Notes: a model not told the origin generated them from the sequence alone. A DNA stretch of 64,000 nucleotides from CBIHON01 sp966211965 (GCA_966211965.1 CBIHON010000002.1:62001-126000); one strand, 5' to 3'. Shown: positions 16,268 to 25,381, counted from the stretch's first letter. Program-made: numbers and translations.

Positions 16268-17575
16268 ATGAAACGCCTCGCATACAGCGCTCTCTTCCTC
16301 AGCCTCCTCGGCGCCAGCCAAGCCACGCTGGCCACCGACCTGGTCATCGCCACCGTCAACAACGGCCACATGATCGAAATGCAAAAACTCGGCAAGTTCT
16401 TCGAACAAGCCAACCCCGACATCAAGCTCAAATGGGTCACCCTCGAAGAAGGCGTGCTGCGCCAGCGCCTCACCACCGACATCGCCACCAAGGGCGGCCA
16501 GTTCGACGTCATGACCATCGGCATGTACGAAGCCCCCATCTGGGGCAAGAAAGACTGGCTCGTCCAGCTTAAGCCCGACGCCAACTACGACGTCGACGAC
16601 CTGCTGCCCTCCATCCGCGACGGCCTCTCGGTCGACGGCAAGCTCTACGCCGCCCCCTTCTACGGCGAAAGCTCCATGATCATGTACCGCAGCGACCTGG
16701 TCAAAAAAGCCGGCATGACCCTCGACGACCGCCCCACCTGGGCCCACCTGCGCGACGTCGCCGCCAAGATCCACGACCCCGCCAACGGCGTCTACGGCAT
16801 CTGCCTGCGCGGCAAACCCGGCTGGGGCGACAACATGGCCTTGATCACCACCATCGCCAACTCCTACGGCGGCCAATGGTTCGACATGAAATGGCAACCC
16901 CAGCTCACCAGCAAGCCCTGGAAAGACGCCGTCGCCATGTACGTCGACCTGCTCAAGAACTATGGCCCCCCCGGCTCGGCCTCCAACAGCTTCAATGAAA
17001 TCCTGGCGCTGTACAACGAAGGCAAATGCGGCATCTGGATCGACGCCACGATCGCCGCCTCCTTCATCACCGACCCCAAGCAAAGCAAGGTCGCCGACAA
17101 GGTCGCGTTTGCCCAATCGCCGATCGGGGTGACCGAGCGCGGGGCCAACTGGCTGTGGGCCTGGGCCCTGGCCATCCCGAAGAGCACCAGGAACGCCGAG
17201 GCGGCGCAGAAGTTCATCAACTGGGCTACGTCCAGGGACTACATCAAGCTGGTGGCCAAGGAAAGCAGCTGGGCCAACGTACCGACGGGCACGCGCAAAT
17301 CGACCTATGCCAATGCGGAGTTCCAGAAGGCGGCCAAGTTTGCCGCGGCAGAAGGCAAGGCCTTGACGTCGGCGCGGCCGACCAAGAGCACCCTGCCGCC
17401 GTCGCCGTATGTGGGCGTGCAATTTGCATCGATCCCGGAATTCCAGTCCATCGGCGTGGCGGTGGGGCAGCAGATGAGCGCAGCCTTGCTGGGCAAGGTC
17501 ACGGTCGACCAGGCGCTGGACATCTCGCAGCAGGCTGCCGACCGCGAGATGCGCAAGGGTGGTTACTACAAGTAA
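16268..17575 (+). CDS. mtlE: Polyol ABC transporter periplasmic binding protein, copy 2
   Basis: A 435-residue MtlE with the same mature sequence as the gene at 1625 apart from GGYYK instead of GAYYK at the end. The signal peptide differs (MKRLAYSALFLSLLGASQ), as do the flanks. No permease or ATPase follows, so this orphan would feed the MtlFGK complex encoded 13 kb away. Same CGGAGAC ribosome-binding site and same operator as copy 1. The shared proline-codon switch (CCC to CCG) shows that the mosaic structure predates the duplication or was copied with it. It probably raises binding-protein dosage. Confidence 0.93.
   Translation: MKRLAYSALFLSLLGASQATLATDLVIATVNNGHMIEMQKLGKFFEQANPDIKLKWVTLEEGVLRQRLTTDIATKGGQFDVMTIGMYEAPIWGKKDWLVQLKPDANYDVDDLLPSIRDGLSVDGKLYAAPFYGESSMIMYRSDLVKKAGMTLDDRPTWAHLRDVAAKIHDPANGVYGICLRGKPGWGDNMALITTIANSYGGQWFDMKWQPQLTSKPWKDAVAMYVDLLKNYGPPGSASNSFNEILALYNEGKCGIWIDATIAASFITDPKQSKVADKVAFAQSPIGVTERGANWLWAWALAIPKSTRNAEAAQKFINWATSRDYIKLVAKESSWANVPTGTRKSTYANAEFQKAAKFAAAEGKALTSARPTKSTLPPSPYVGVQFASIPEFQSIGVAVGQQMSAALLGKVTVDQALDISQQAADREMRKGGYYK
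16313..17559 (+). repeat. 1247-base direct repeat, copy 2 (within mtlE)
   Basis: Partner of 1670-2916. The two copies are in direct orientation and flank about 13.4 kb holding mtlFGKD, the regulators, mtlZ, the fusion binding protein and gspAB. Homologous recombination between them would delete that whole segment and leave one intact mtlE. Confidence 0.88.
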
Positions 17576-17950
17576 GACAGACAGGGAAGACTGGCCGGGA
17601 TATGCCCGGATGAGCTGCGGACTGATGCATCGTTTGCGGCCCGACCTGGCTGATCGAGCATTCTCACACGATTCGAATTTGCGCTTGTTCGGCGCCAGGG
17701 GAAGGCCTTGCCTGCTCACTTTGCGGATATCGAATCGTGCCTGAATCGCAGTCAATTTTAGAGCCGGGGGAATCTGCTCAAAAAATGCATTTTGAAAAAA
17801 CGATGTGTTGCGAAAACGGTTTCCCTGGTAAAGCCCTGCTCGCAAAGCATTGGCATTACCACACTCATCGAAAATGAGACACCACCATCGGCGCTGCCTC
17901 CGGCATGAAGGAACAGACCGATTTCATTAATACAAAAAGGAGAGATAAAA
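17576..17950. other. Non-coding gap between mtlE copy 2 and porin
   Basis: I find no supported gene here. It contains an inverted repeat with 10-base arms, CACGATTCGA (17667-17676) and TCGAATCGTG (17730-17739), and a small GC hairpin just after the mtlE stop. The last 200 bases are AT-richer and presumably hold the porin promoter. No copy of the mtl-type operator is visible. Confidence 0.5.
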
Positions 17951-18892
17951 ATGAACGCAAATACAAAACGCTTGATACCCGGCACCTGTTTGCTGTCGAC
18001 CGTCGCAGTGCTGGGCCTGACCTTCGGTATGACTCCCCAGGCTTCGGCACAATCCAATGTCACCATTTACGGTGCGGTATCGCAGGCGCTGACCAAGTCT
18101 TCGGGAAAGACAGTCGCGCTGGATACGCCCAGCTTCGGCAGCTACATCGGGTTCAAGGGCGTAGAAGATCTGGGCGGCGGCTTGTCAGCGTACTTCGACA
18201 TGCGCAATAATTTCCTGGCTGATACCGGCGCACAAAATGGCGACGTTCTCTGGGGGGAAAAGTCGTTTGTCGGTTTGCAAGGCGGCTTCGGCAAAGTCCA
18301 ATTCGGCCGCTTCCTTAACGCCTACGATGACATCAGCTTCAAGGCGATCGGCGATTCCGTCGCTGCGCAACATGGCGTCGGTTATTCAGGACGGGACGAC
18401 AACACCATTGGCTATTATTCGCCTAATTTCAACGGTCTGACATTTACCCTAACGACTTCATTGAAGGAAGGCAAGGACACGAATAGTAACGTCAGCTCGG
18501 TGAACGTGAAATATGTAAATGGCCCGCTGGTGGTTGCGCTTGCCCATGAACATGCAGAGAAAAAAGTCGGCACCATGCACAATACGACCCTGATCGGCGG
18601 CAGCTACGATTTCGGTTCGGTCAAACTCTTGAGTGATTACGCAAAAGCATCCAACGGCAGCGATGAAAGCAACTTCCGCATTGGCGTGGCTGTTCCGGTC
18701 GGCGCAGGTTCGCTGAAGGCTGCCTTTACCAAGGGCAAGAATGCTCCCGATGGTTTTGATCGCCAATTCGGCCTGGGCTACTGGCACAACCTGAGCAAGC
18801 GTACCTTCCTGTTCACCGACGTCAACTCGACAAAAAATTCCATCACCGGTACCACGACTTCGTTTGACGTCGGTATCAATCACAGTTTTTAA
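17951..18892 (+). CDS. Gram-negative outer-membrane porin
   Basis: A 313-residue trimeric porin of the betaproteobacterial type. A signal peptide ends about residue 34 (ASA/QSN), the mature protein opens with SNVTIYGAV and shows GSYIGFKGVEDLGGG and GKVQFGRF, and it ends with a phenylalanine (VGINHSF), the outer-membrane assembly signal. AAAAGGAG precedes the ATG. At about 280 mature residues it is shorter than most family members (about 330-370). Placed among polyol uptake genes, it may admit the sugar alcohols, but this is inference from position. Confidence 0.9.
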   Translation: MNANTKRLIPGTCLLSTVAVLGLTFGMTPQASAQSNVTIYGAVSQALTKSSGKTVALDTPSFGSYIGFKGVEDLGGGLSAYFDMRNNFLADTGAQNGDVLWGEKSFVGLQGGFGKVQFGRFLNAYDDISFKAIGDSVAAQHGVGYSGRDDNTIGYYSPNFNGLTFTLTTSLKEGKDTNSNVSSVNVKYVNGPLVVALAHEHAEKKVGTMHNTTLIGGSYDFGSVKLLSDYAKASNGSDESNFRIGVAVPVGAGSLKAAFTKGKNAPDGFDRQFGLGYWHNLSKRTFLFTDVNSTKNSITGTTTSFDVGINHSF

Positions 18893-18913
18893 TGCCGTCT
18901 ATCGATTCGATTT

Positions 18914-18943
18914 CCGCAGCCGTCGTCGCCGCAACGGCTGCGG
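18914..18943 (+). terminator. Hairpin after porin gene
   Basis: CCGCAGCCG (18914-18922) pairs perfectly with CGGCTGCGG (18935-18943). There is no long T-run, so it may stabilise the porin message rather than terminate it. Confidence 0.5.
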
Positions 18944-19013
18944 ATATTCGTAATCAACGCTACATCGCAATACGGCCGCGCTCGGCTTGAAAAAATTCAG
19001 AGGCAGTGGTTTG

Positions 19014-19042
19014 GCGTCGCTTTATCAGCGGCGCTTTTTTTT
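19014..19042 (+). terminator. Rho-independent terminator downstream of porin
   Basis: GCGTCGC and GCGGCGC pair with one G-U and are followed by eight T residues (19035-19042). This is the clear intrinsic terminator for the porin transcript. Confidence 0.7.
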
Positions 19043-19077
19043 GCGCATGGATTCCAGCTGGTGAAGCGTCAGGAGTC

Positions 19078-19123
19078 GCGCCTGTTTCCCCTTTCCCGCG
19101 TGCGGGAGAGGGGAAACAGGCGC
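19078..19123. repeat. Long hairpin
   Basis: GCGCCTGTTTCCCCTTTCCC and its near-perfect reverse complement are separated by a few bases. This GC-rich extragenic palindrome lies between the porin terminator and the end of the minus-strand binding-protein gene. Confidence 0.65.
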
Positions 19124-19498
19124 AACTACATTTCTATACATCTTCTGGGGTAATGTTGGATCGACTTCCGCATCGTGCGCTTCAGCGCCGGCATTGAGAA
19201 AAAAACGCGCGGATCGAATTGATAAATGACGGCGTACCACACGCACCTCATGTATCGTTGGAGGCCAAAGTGGAGTCCGGTTCAGATCCGCGCCAAGGAG
19301 GAGACTACAATCGCTACTCTGAAAAAATGCCGACCAGCGAAGCGGCCGGCAAGCACTGCACTACGACTACCTGATATCCACTCACCACTAAGCGTCAACC
19401 AGGCAACTGCGTTGCTGCCACCGGCGCCGTCTTGCTGCATGACGGCGTGTGCCGGGCAGTACCGGCACAGATGTTTCCCGGAATTTCACTGCAAAAAA
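19124..19498. other. Non-coding gap before the minus-strand binding-protein gene
   Basis: I can support no gene. A perfect small palindrome, GTGCCGG/CCGGCAC (19449-19468), lies 30 bases beyond the stop of the minus-strand gene and could end its transcript. Short open frames here have no recognisable domain. Confidence 0.4.
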
Positions 19499-20809
19499 CT
19501 ATTTGCCATGCGCTCCTTTGCGCATTTCCCGTTCCGCCGCCTGTTGGGACGCCTCGAGCGCCTTTTCCACCGTAATGGTTCCAGCCAGCGCCGAACTCAG
19601 TTCCTGGCCGACCGCATTGCCGATGCTTTGGAACTCCGGAATGGCGGCGAACTGGACGCCGAGGTAAGGCGATTTCGGCAAGGTGCTGCGTTTCGGATCG
19701 GCCGAGTAGATGGCTTTTAATTCCGCCGATCCGTAGCGGGTCACCCGCCTGAAACTCTTGTTGCCATAGGTCGATTTGCGCGTGCCGGTCGGTACGTTGT
19801 TCCAGCCGGATTCTTTCCCGACCAATTCGATGTAAGCCCGAGAGGTGCCCCAGTTGATGAATTTTTGTGCAGCATCGACTTTGCGCGAACTTTTCGGAAT
19901 CGCTAGGGCCCAGGCCCATAGCCAACTCGCGCCGCGCTCGGTTTCCGCCACCGGCGACTGGGCGAATCCGACCTTGTCGGCGACCTTGCTTTGCCTTGCG
20001 TCAGTGATGAAGGAAGCCGCTACGGTCGCATCGATCCAGATGCCGCATTTGCCGGCGTTGAACAGGGTGAGGATTTCGTTGAAACTGTTGGCCGACGAGT
20101 TGGGCGGTCCATAATCCTTGAGCAGGCGGACATAGAAATTGACGGCATCTTTCCACGGCTGCGTGTTCAGTTGCGGTTGCCATTTCATGTCGAACCACTG
20201 TCCGCCGAAGGTATTGACCATGGTCGAAATCAGCGCCATGTTGTCGCCCCAGCCGGGCTTTCCGCGCAGGCAGATGCCGTAGACGCCGTTGGCCGGATCG
20301 TGGATTTTCGATGCGACTTCACGCAGGTATTGCCAAGTCGGCCGGTCGTAAATTTTCATGCCGGCTTTCGCGACCAGGTCTTCCCGGTACATGATCATCG
20401 AGCCTTCGCCGTAAAACGGCGCGGCATACAATTTGTCGTCGACCGAGAGGCCAGCGCGAATACGCGGCAGCAGATCGTCGATATCGTAGCTTGCATCCGG
20501 TTTGAATTCGACCAGCCAATCGCGCTTGCCCCAGATCGGCGTCTCATACATGCCGATGGTGACCACATCGAACTGCCCGGTTTTTGCTTCGATGTCGGCG
20601 GTGACGCGCTGGCGCAAGACGCTTTCTTCCAGCGTCACCCACTTGAGCTTGATGTCGGGATTGTCTTTCTCGAAGAATTTTCCGAGCTTTTGCATTTCGA
20701 CCATGTGGCCGTTGTTGACGGTGGCGATCACGAGATCGGTGGCGGCGAGTGCGGGTTGGAACGCGCCCAGCGCGCAAAGGGATAGCGCGCACCTGGTGAG
20801 AGTTGTCAT
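19499..20809 (-). CDS. Polyol-type periplasmic binding protein, third paralogue
   Basis: A 436-residue MtlE/SmoE-like binding protein, clearly homologous to but diverged from the two identical mtlE copies (TDLVIATVNNGHMVEMQKLG, VYGICLRGKPGWGDNM and GKCGIWIDAT all present). A signal peptide precedes ATDL. The start is the ATG at 20809 (MTTLTRC) with GCGGAGA upstream, the same site as in the other two genes; an earlier start at 20857 would overlap the promoter. It has no adjacent permease, but carries the shared three-half-site operator. It probably serves the same transporter with a different polyol preference. Confidence 0.91.
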   Translation of the reverse strand: MTTLTRCALSLCALGAFQPALAATDLVIATVNNGHMVEMQKLGKFFEKDNPDIKLKWVTLEESVLRQRVTADIEAKTGQFDVVTIGMYETPIWGKRDWLVEFKPDASYDIDDLLPRIRAGLSVDDKLYAAPFYGEGSMIMYREDLVAKAGMKIYDRPTWQYLREVASKIHDPANGVYGICLRGKPGWGDNMALISTMVNTFGGQWFDMKWQPQLNTQPWKDAVNFYVRLLKDYGPPNSSANSFNEILTLFNAGKCGIWIDATVAASFITDARQSKVADKVGFAQSPVAETERGASWLWAWALAIPKSSRKVDAAQKFINWGTSRAYIELVGKESGWNNVPTGTRKSTYGNKSFRRVTRYGSAELKAIYSADPKRSTLPKSPYLGVQFAAIPEFQSIGNAVGQELSSALAGTITVEKALEASQQAAEREMRKGAHGK

Positions 20810-20857
20810 GAGATGTCTCCGCTTTATTGTATTGATGCTTTCTAGCACCATGGTCAC

Positions 20858-20912
20858 AATTTATCATCCGGCACTTATGCCAATTGATACGGAGCAATCT
20901 AAATACAATACT
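20858..20912 (-). promoter_or_regulatory. Three-half-site operator and promoter of the third binding-protein gene
   Basis: On the minus strand: AGTATT, 15 bases, CGTATC, 4 bases, GGCATA, 10 bases, GATAAATT. The spacing matches both mtlE operators exactly, while the intervening sequence is largely different. The third half-site is the weakest. Confidence 0.62.
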
Positions 20913-21000
20913 TTTGATCAGGAAATAGAAAAGAAAGAGGGCGTCATAGCGCAGCGATGCAGGCGCTCAGCCTGCACGCAGATGAGGACTCTCCTTTCAT

Positions 21001-21906
21001 TCAGTCAGCAACCTTATCTGAAGGAAAGCGCAGCGATTCGCGCAACAGTGCGCCCATCGGCATGCCGAGATTCACATTCCTGGGCGGTATTGGGCGCTGG
21101 AACCACTTGTCGTACAGCTTGTAGATGTCGCCGCTATCGATGATGCGGGCCATTTCGGCATCGACTATTTTTTTCAATTCGATATCGTTTTTCGACAGCA
21201 TCACCGCATACGGTTCCACCGTCAGCAAATCACCCACCACGGCGAAGTCGCCCGGTGTTTTCGCGTTGGCGCGCAAGCCGTATAGCAATACGTCGTCCAT
21301 CGCAAAGGCATCGGCCCGCCCCTGTTCCACCATCTTGAAGGATTCGCCATGATCCAGCGCTTCGATCAGCGTGATGTTCAGACTGCGCACGTCGTTGCGT
21401 TGCGTCAGCGAGCGCGCGTTGGTCGTCCCCTTGGTGGTGACGACAGTTTTGCCGCGCAGGTCCGCCCAGTTTTTGATGCCGGAATTGCTCTTGACCAGCA
21501 TTCTGGCGCCGGCGATGAAATAAGGAATCGTGTAGCTGACCTGCTTGCGCCGTTCGGCGGTGTTGGTGGTCGAGCCGCATTCCAGATCCGCCTTGCCATT
21601 CACGATCGCCGGTATCCTGGTCGATGAAGTGACTTGGACGAACTGCACTTTCAGGTCGGGACGCTTCAACTGAATCCTGATCGCCCCGGCGATGCGCATG
21701 CATATGTCGATTGCATACCCGGTTGCTTGCCTGTCGTTGTCCAGGAATGAGAACGGCACGGAAGCGTCTCGATGCGCGATTGTGATCTTGCCGGATTGTT
21801 GTATGCGTTCCAGTACTTCGCCCGCCCATGCAGCCGACAGCGTCCCGGCCAACGCAAGCGCCAGCAGTCCGTTTTCCGCGATGATTTTTGCTGTCTTGGG
21901 ATTCAT
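21001..21906 (-). CDS. Amino-acid ABC transporter binding protein (GltI-like, family 3)
   Basis: A 301-residue periplasmic binding protein. The signal peptide ends about residue 28 (SAAWA/GEV). The family 3 signature region is GYAIDICMRIA, with SSTRIPAIVNGKADLECGST as in glutamate/aspartate binding proteins. The start is the ATG at 21906 with AGGAG upstream; an in-frame start at 21981 is less likely. No permease or ATPase lies beside it, so it is an orphan component. It belongs to the same fold class as the N-terminal half of the fusion protein at 11347, though the two differ clearly in sequence. Glutamate or aspartate is the likely ligand by family. Confidence 0.88.
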   Translation of the reverse strand: MNPKTAKIIAENGLLALALAGTLSAAWAGEVLERIQQSGKITIAHRDASVPFSFLDNDRQATGYAIDICMRIAGAIRIQLKRPDLKVQFVQVTSSTRIPAIVNGKADLECGSTTNTAERRKQVSYTIPYFIAGARMLVKSNSGIKNWADLRGKTVVTTKGTTNARSLTQRNDVRSLNITLIEALDHGESFKMVEQGRADAFAMDDVLLYGLRANAKTPGDFAVVGDLLTVEPYAVMLSKNDIELKKIVDAEMARIIDSGDIYKLYDKWFQRPIPPRNVNLGMPMGALLRESLRFPSDKVAD

Positions 21907-22017
21907 GCTTTCTCCTGTGGATATTGCCGGCCGGCGTGCGGCGGTATCGGTGCGCAGAGCACACCCTGCATTGCTTCGCAAAGCGCTATAGGGAAATCGT
22001 TCGATGGTGCAGATCGG

Positions 22018-22962
22018 TCATGCCATTTCTGCATGGCTGCGCGCCAGGTGATTCCACAAGCGGTCGAGCAACGGTCTCCTGCGTTCGCGGTCGCGGTAGA
22101 TGCGCACCTTCATGTCGCCGCACCACAGCCTGCTCAGGTTGGCATTGGCGGCCTGTCCCGGATCGATCGCCAGCGCCAGCCGTCCATCGGCCAACTCCTG
22201 CTCCACCGCGCTGCCCGGCAGCCACGCGATGCCATGCCCCTGCAGCGCCATCATCTTCAAACCTTCGGCCAAGTCCGCCTCGAAGCGGCGAAACAGATGG
22301 ACCGGCGCCGGACACTCGTTCAACACTTTCTCGACGATGCGGCCGAGCGACGTGCTCGAGGAATAGCATAGAAAGGGAAGCGGCTTGCCGGTCGTACCGG
22401 GCAGCGTGAAAACCGGCCGGCCCTTGGCATCGGCTTTGGCGTAGGGACGGATCGATTCGGTTCCGGCCACCAGCATTTCATAGCGCTGGGTATCGAGTTC
22501 GATCGACTGGTAGGCATGGTGGTAGCACAGCATCAGGTCGCAATTGCCGTCCACCAGCGCCATGACGGCATCGTGCACATTGCTGGCTTCCAGGCGCACC
22601 GCCATCGTGCCGGTGACTTTTTCGATTTCACTCAACCATTTCGGGAAATACGTCAGCGACAAGGTATGCGGCATCGCGAAACGCATCGCCGCCTGCGTAT
22701 CGGCGACCTGGCCTCTCAACATGGCGCGCGAGTAGAGCGTGTGCTCCAGCATCTCCTTGGCCTGCACCAGGAACATCTTGCCGGCCGGCGTCAGTTGCGT
22801 CGGATAGGCGCTGCGGTCGAACAGTTCCGCACCGAGCCAGTTTTCCAGCGCGCGGATGCGGCGTGAAAACGCAGGTTGCGTGACGTTGCGCAGCCTGGCC
22901 GAGAGAGTGAAATTCAAGGTTTCGGCAATCGATAAAAAATCTTCTATCCACTTTATTTCCAT
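22018..22962 (-). CDS. LysR-family transcriptional regulator
   Basis: A 314-residue LysR regulator. The N-terminal winged helix-turn-helix (residues 1-60) reads WIEDFLSIAETLNFTLSA and QPAFSRRIRALENWLGAELF; the C-terminal 220 residues are the substrate-binding effector domain. The start is the ATG at 22962 (MEIKWIEDF). It is co-directional with the amino-acid binding-protein gene just downstream (about 110 bases), which may be its target, and divergent from the nucleotidyltransferase gene. The effector is unknown. Confidence 0.9.
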   Translation of the reverse strand: MEIKWIEDFLSIAETLNFTLSARLRNVTQPAFSRRIRALENWLGAELFDRSAYPTQLTPAGKMFLVQAKEMLEHTLYSRAMLRGQVADTQAAMRFAMPHTLSLTYFPKWLSEIEKVTGTMAVRLEASNVHDAVMALVDGNCDLMLCYHHAYQSIELDTQRYEMLVAGTESIRPYAKADAKGRPVFTLPGTTGKPLPFLCYSSSTSLGRIVEKVLNECPAPVHLFRRFEADLAEGLKMMALQGHGIAWLPGSAVEQELADGRLALAIDPGQAANANLSRLWCGDMKVRIYRDRERRRPLLDRLWNHLARSHAEMA

Positions 22963-23133
22963 CTCGCTCCACCCCGGACAATCTCGCTTTTTTGAGAAGA
23001 ACAGTCTTTCCTGTGTGAAACCAGTATAGGCAAGCCATCCGCGTATGTCCCATGCCGTTTTGGCATCGGGATGAATCCCAGCTGTAAAATGCCATTGGAT
23101 TTCGATATACCCGAACTGCAACGATGCCTGCCC

Positions 23134-23952
23134 ATGAACGAACAAAAACATGAATTCCAGGATGCCGAGCATCCGATCGATCCCGAGGTGCGCGCCGAAA
23201 TCGAGGCGACGCTATTGCGCGTGGAGCGTGAGCATGCGGTCAAGGTGCTGTTTGCCTGCGAGTCGGGCAGCCGCGGCTGGGGCTTTGCCTCGCCCGACAG
23301 CGATTACGACGTGCGCTTTATTTACGTCCACCATCCGGACTGGTATTTGACCGTGTTCCCCGGGCGGGACGTGATCGAACTGCCGGTCAACGAGGTCTAC
23401 GACGTCAGCGGCTGGGATTTGCGCAAGGCGCTCGGGTTGCTGCGCAACGGCAATGCGACCCTGGTGGAATGGCTGTCCTCGCCGGTCGTGTACAAGGCGG
23501 ATCAAGACTTCCTGTGGGCGGTGCGGGCAGCGGCGCAGCAGGTGCATCGGCCCGAGCGCGCCTTCCATCACTACCTGCACATGGCGACCAAGAATTATCG
23601 CGAGTATCTGCGCGGCGACTTGGTGCGTCTGAAAAAATACCTGTACGTGCTGCGGCCCTTGCTGGCTTGCCTATGGATTGAGCAGCAGCGCGGTCCGGTG
23701 CCGATGCGTTTTCAGGATCTGGTCGATGCAATCGTCGTCGATCAAGGCTTGAAAGCCGCGATTGCCGAACTGCTGGTCATCAAGCGCCGCGCGAAGGAAT
23801 CCGAACAGGGATCGGCGATGCCGGCGATTAACCGGTTTCTGGAACTTCACCTCGCGCGTTTGAACCATGGCGCTGCGCCTGCCAAGGATGATGAGCAGAA
23901 TTTCACGGTGCTGGATCGATTGTTGCGGGATACGGTGATGGGGCAAGACTAG
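23134..23952 (+). CDS. RlaP-like nucleotidyltransferase (RNA-repair associated)
   Basis: A 272-residue protein of the polymerase-beta-like nucleotidyltransferase superfamily, Nuc-transf/RlaP type. The catalytic motif is GSRGWGFASPDSDYDVRF with two metal-binding aspartates in D-Y-D. The helical C-terminal half (FHHYLHMATKNYREYL) is characteristic of the family. It is convergent with rtcB, 34 bases between stop codons. RlaP proteins are known from comparative genomics as RNA-ligase-associated and are thought to add or process nucleotides at RNA ends. The start is the ATG at 23134; an in-frame start at 23071 is the alternative. Family call is good; substrate is unknown. Confidence 0.82.
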   Translation: MNEQKHEFQDAEHPIDPEVRAEIEATLLRVEREHAVKVLFACESGSRGWGFASPDSDYDVRFIYVHHPDWYLTVFPGRDVIELPVNEVYDVSGWDLRKALGLLRNGNATLVEWLSSPVVYKADQDFLWAVRAAAQQVHRPERAFHHYLHMATKNYREYLRGDLVRLKKYLYVLRPLLACLWIEQQRGPVPMRFQDLVDAIVVDQGLKAAIAELLVIKRRAKESEQGSAMPAINRFLELHLARLNHGAAPAKDDEQNFTVLDRLLRDTVMGQD

Positions 23953-23987
23953 CGAAGTACCGTAGAACGTGCACTTCGCTAGTTTTT
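23948..23987 (+). terminator. Intrinsic terminator between nucleotidyltransferase gene and rtcB
   Basis: A perfect 11-base stem, ACTAGCGAAGT (23948-23958) with ACTTCGCTAGT (23973-23983), is followed by a T-run. It overlaps the stop codon of the plus-strand gene and touches the stop of rtcB, so it separates the convergent transcripts. Confidence 0.8.
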
Positions 23988-25381
23988 CAAGCCTTAACCG
24001 TCAGCCAAGGGCGGAACCGCGCTATCGAACGTATCAGTCCATGCTCCTCCTGTGATTCGATCACCGGGCCGACCGGCTTGTAAGCTTGTGGTGCCTCTTC
24101 GATCTTGCGCTCTTCGCGCAAGGTAAGGCAGCGCCAATGCGGCGCATCCGTAAAGCCGGGTTTCAAGGCGCGCATTGCCTGCCTTCGCATCGAGCGGCCT
24201 GCGCCATGACTGCAACTCCATAGCCACCCCGGATTGCCAAGTCCTTCCGCCAAATAGGAAAAATCGCCCATGGAGCCAGGAATCAACGCAAGATCATGCG
24301 CGCGTGCCGGCGTCGCGCCCTTGCGATGCAGATTCAGGCCGTCTTCCTGCAACACGACGTTGTGCGGCACGTCGACGATCATCGAGCTTTCGTCGCTTCC
24401 CAGTACATCGCGCAGGGCCTTACGCACCATCTCTCCCAACACGGCGCGATTGAGCCATGCATAGCGTGCCGCAACACCCATCGCTTGAAGATACTCTTCA
24501 GCAAGGGCGCCTGTCAGTGCATAAAGGCCGGAAGATGGATGTGTCAGGCCTTTCGGCCACTCGGCCTTTGCGCGGTCCATCCAGCGTTGGCCGACGAAAA
24601 AACCGACGTCCCTTGAGCCGCTATGAATCATGACGCAGAGATGACCTTCCTTCAGGCCGAGCCGATATGCCGCCTGCCGGTCGTACACTTGATCGATTAC
24701 CTGGAATTCCACGAAGTGGTTGCCCGAGCCGATCGAGCCCAAACATGGATCGCGCAAGACTTCCCGATTCGAAATCAATGCATCAGGCGCGTATCTCACA
24801 TCTGATGCGAACTCGTCCAAACCGATGCAAGCAAACACTTCCTCCTGCATGCGGTCGATGGAGGCTTCGGCCCACAACCCTTGTCTAGGAATCATTTGCA
24901 GGAAGGCTTGCGGGCCGTCCTCGAACAGCGCGCGAAAAGCCTGCCCGGAGGCCGGTACGTCGCGTCCGCCTTCGAGAAAAAGGCGGATCAACAGGCTTTC
25001 CAGTTTGGGCAATTGCAGATTGGCCCGAGCTTCCGGAATGCCTGTGGTCAGCAAGCGCATGCCGCAATTGATGTCGGTGCCAACCGCTTGCGGAATGACC
25101 ATGTCCTGTGTTGTCGCCACGATGGAGCCGACGGGGGCCAGGCTGCCCGGATGGAAATCCGGCGTTGCGCAGGCTTGGCAGACGTGGGCGTCATCGCCGG
25201 GATATCGGACCGCTGCGAAATCCATGAGCTGCATCACAGCCTTTTCTTCCAGCGGAAAACCGGATGGCAGAAGGATGCGGGCTTGCGTCTGTTGACGAGA
25301 TAATGTGTACACGCCTCGATCAAAATCGACCGCGACGCCTTGGCGCATCAGCGCCTTTTTTAAACGAGAGAGAGGAGACAT
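23987..25381 (-). CDS. rtcB: RtcB-type RNA-splicing ligase
   Basis: A 464-residue GTP- and Mn-dependent ligase that joins RNA 3'-phosphate (or 2',3'-cyclic phosphate) ends to 5'-hydroxyl ends. Metal and guanylylation residues are visible: GTDINCGM (Asp and Cys), GSGNHFVE (His), VMIHSGSRD (His), HRKGATPA and the GMP-accepting His in SCSHGAGR. The start is the ATG at 25381 (MSPLSRLKK); a TTG at 25402 is the alternative. There is no rtcA and no RtcR sigma54 activator gene nearby. Instead it is paired with an RlaP-like nucleotidyltransferase and lies near an ADP-ribosylglycohydrolase gene. Confidence 0.93.
   Translation of the reverse strand: MSPLSRLKKALMRQGVAVDFDRGVYTLSRQQTQARILLPSGFPLEEKAVMQLMDFAAVRYPGDDAHVCQACATPDFHPGSLAPVGSIVATTQDMVIPQAVGTDINCGMRLLTTGIPEARANLQLPKLESLLIRLFLEGGRDVPASGQAFRALFEDGPQAFLQMIPRQGLWAEASIDRMQEEVFACIGLDEFASDVRYAPDALISNREVLRDPCLGSIGSGNHFVEFQVIDQVYDRQAAYRLGLKEGHLCVMIHSGSRDVGFFVGQRWMDRAKAEWPKGLTHPSSGLYALTGALAEEYLQAMGVAARYAWLNRAVLGEMVRKALRDVLGSDESSMIVDVPHNVVLQEDGLNLHRKGATPARAHDLALIPGSMGDFSYLAEGLGNPGWLWSCSHGAGRSMRRQAMRALKPGFTDAPHWRCLTLREERKIEEAPQAYKPVGPVIESQEEHGLIRSIARFRPWLTVKA

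Noticed and set aside
19190..19225. GATAAATG near 19220 as a fourth mtl-type promoter
   Set aside because: The upstream half-sites at the required 10-, 4- and 15-base spacings are absent.
19226..19720. 164-codon plus-strand frame
   Set aside because: Its second half is antisense to the third binding-protein gene and the first half has no recognisable protein features.
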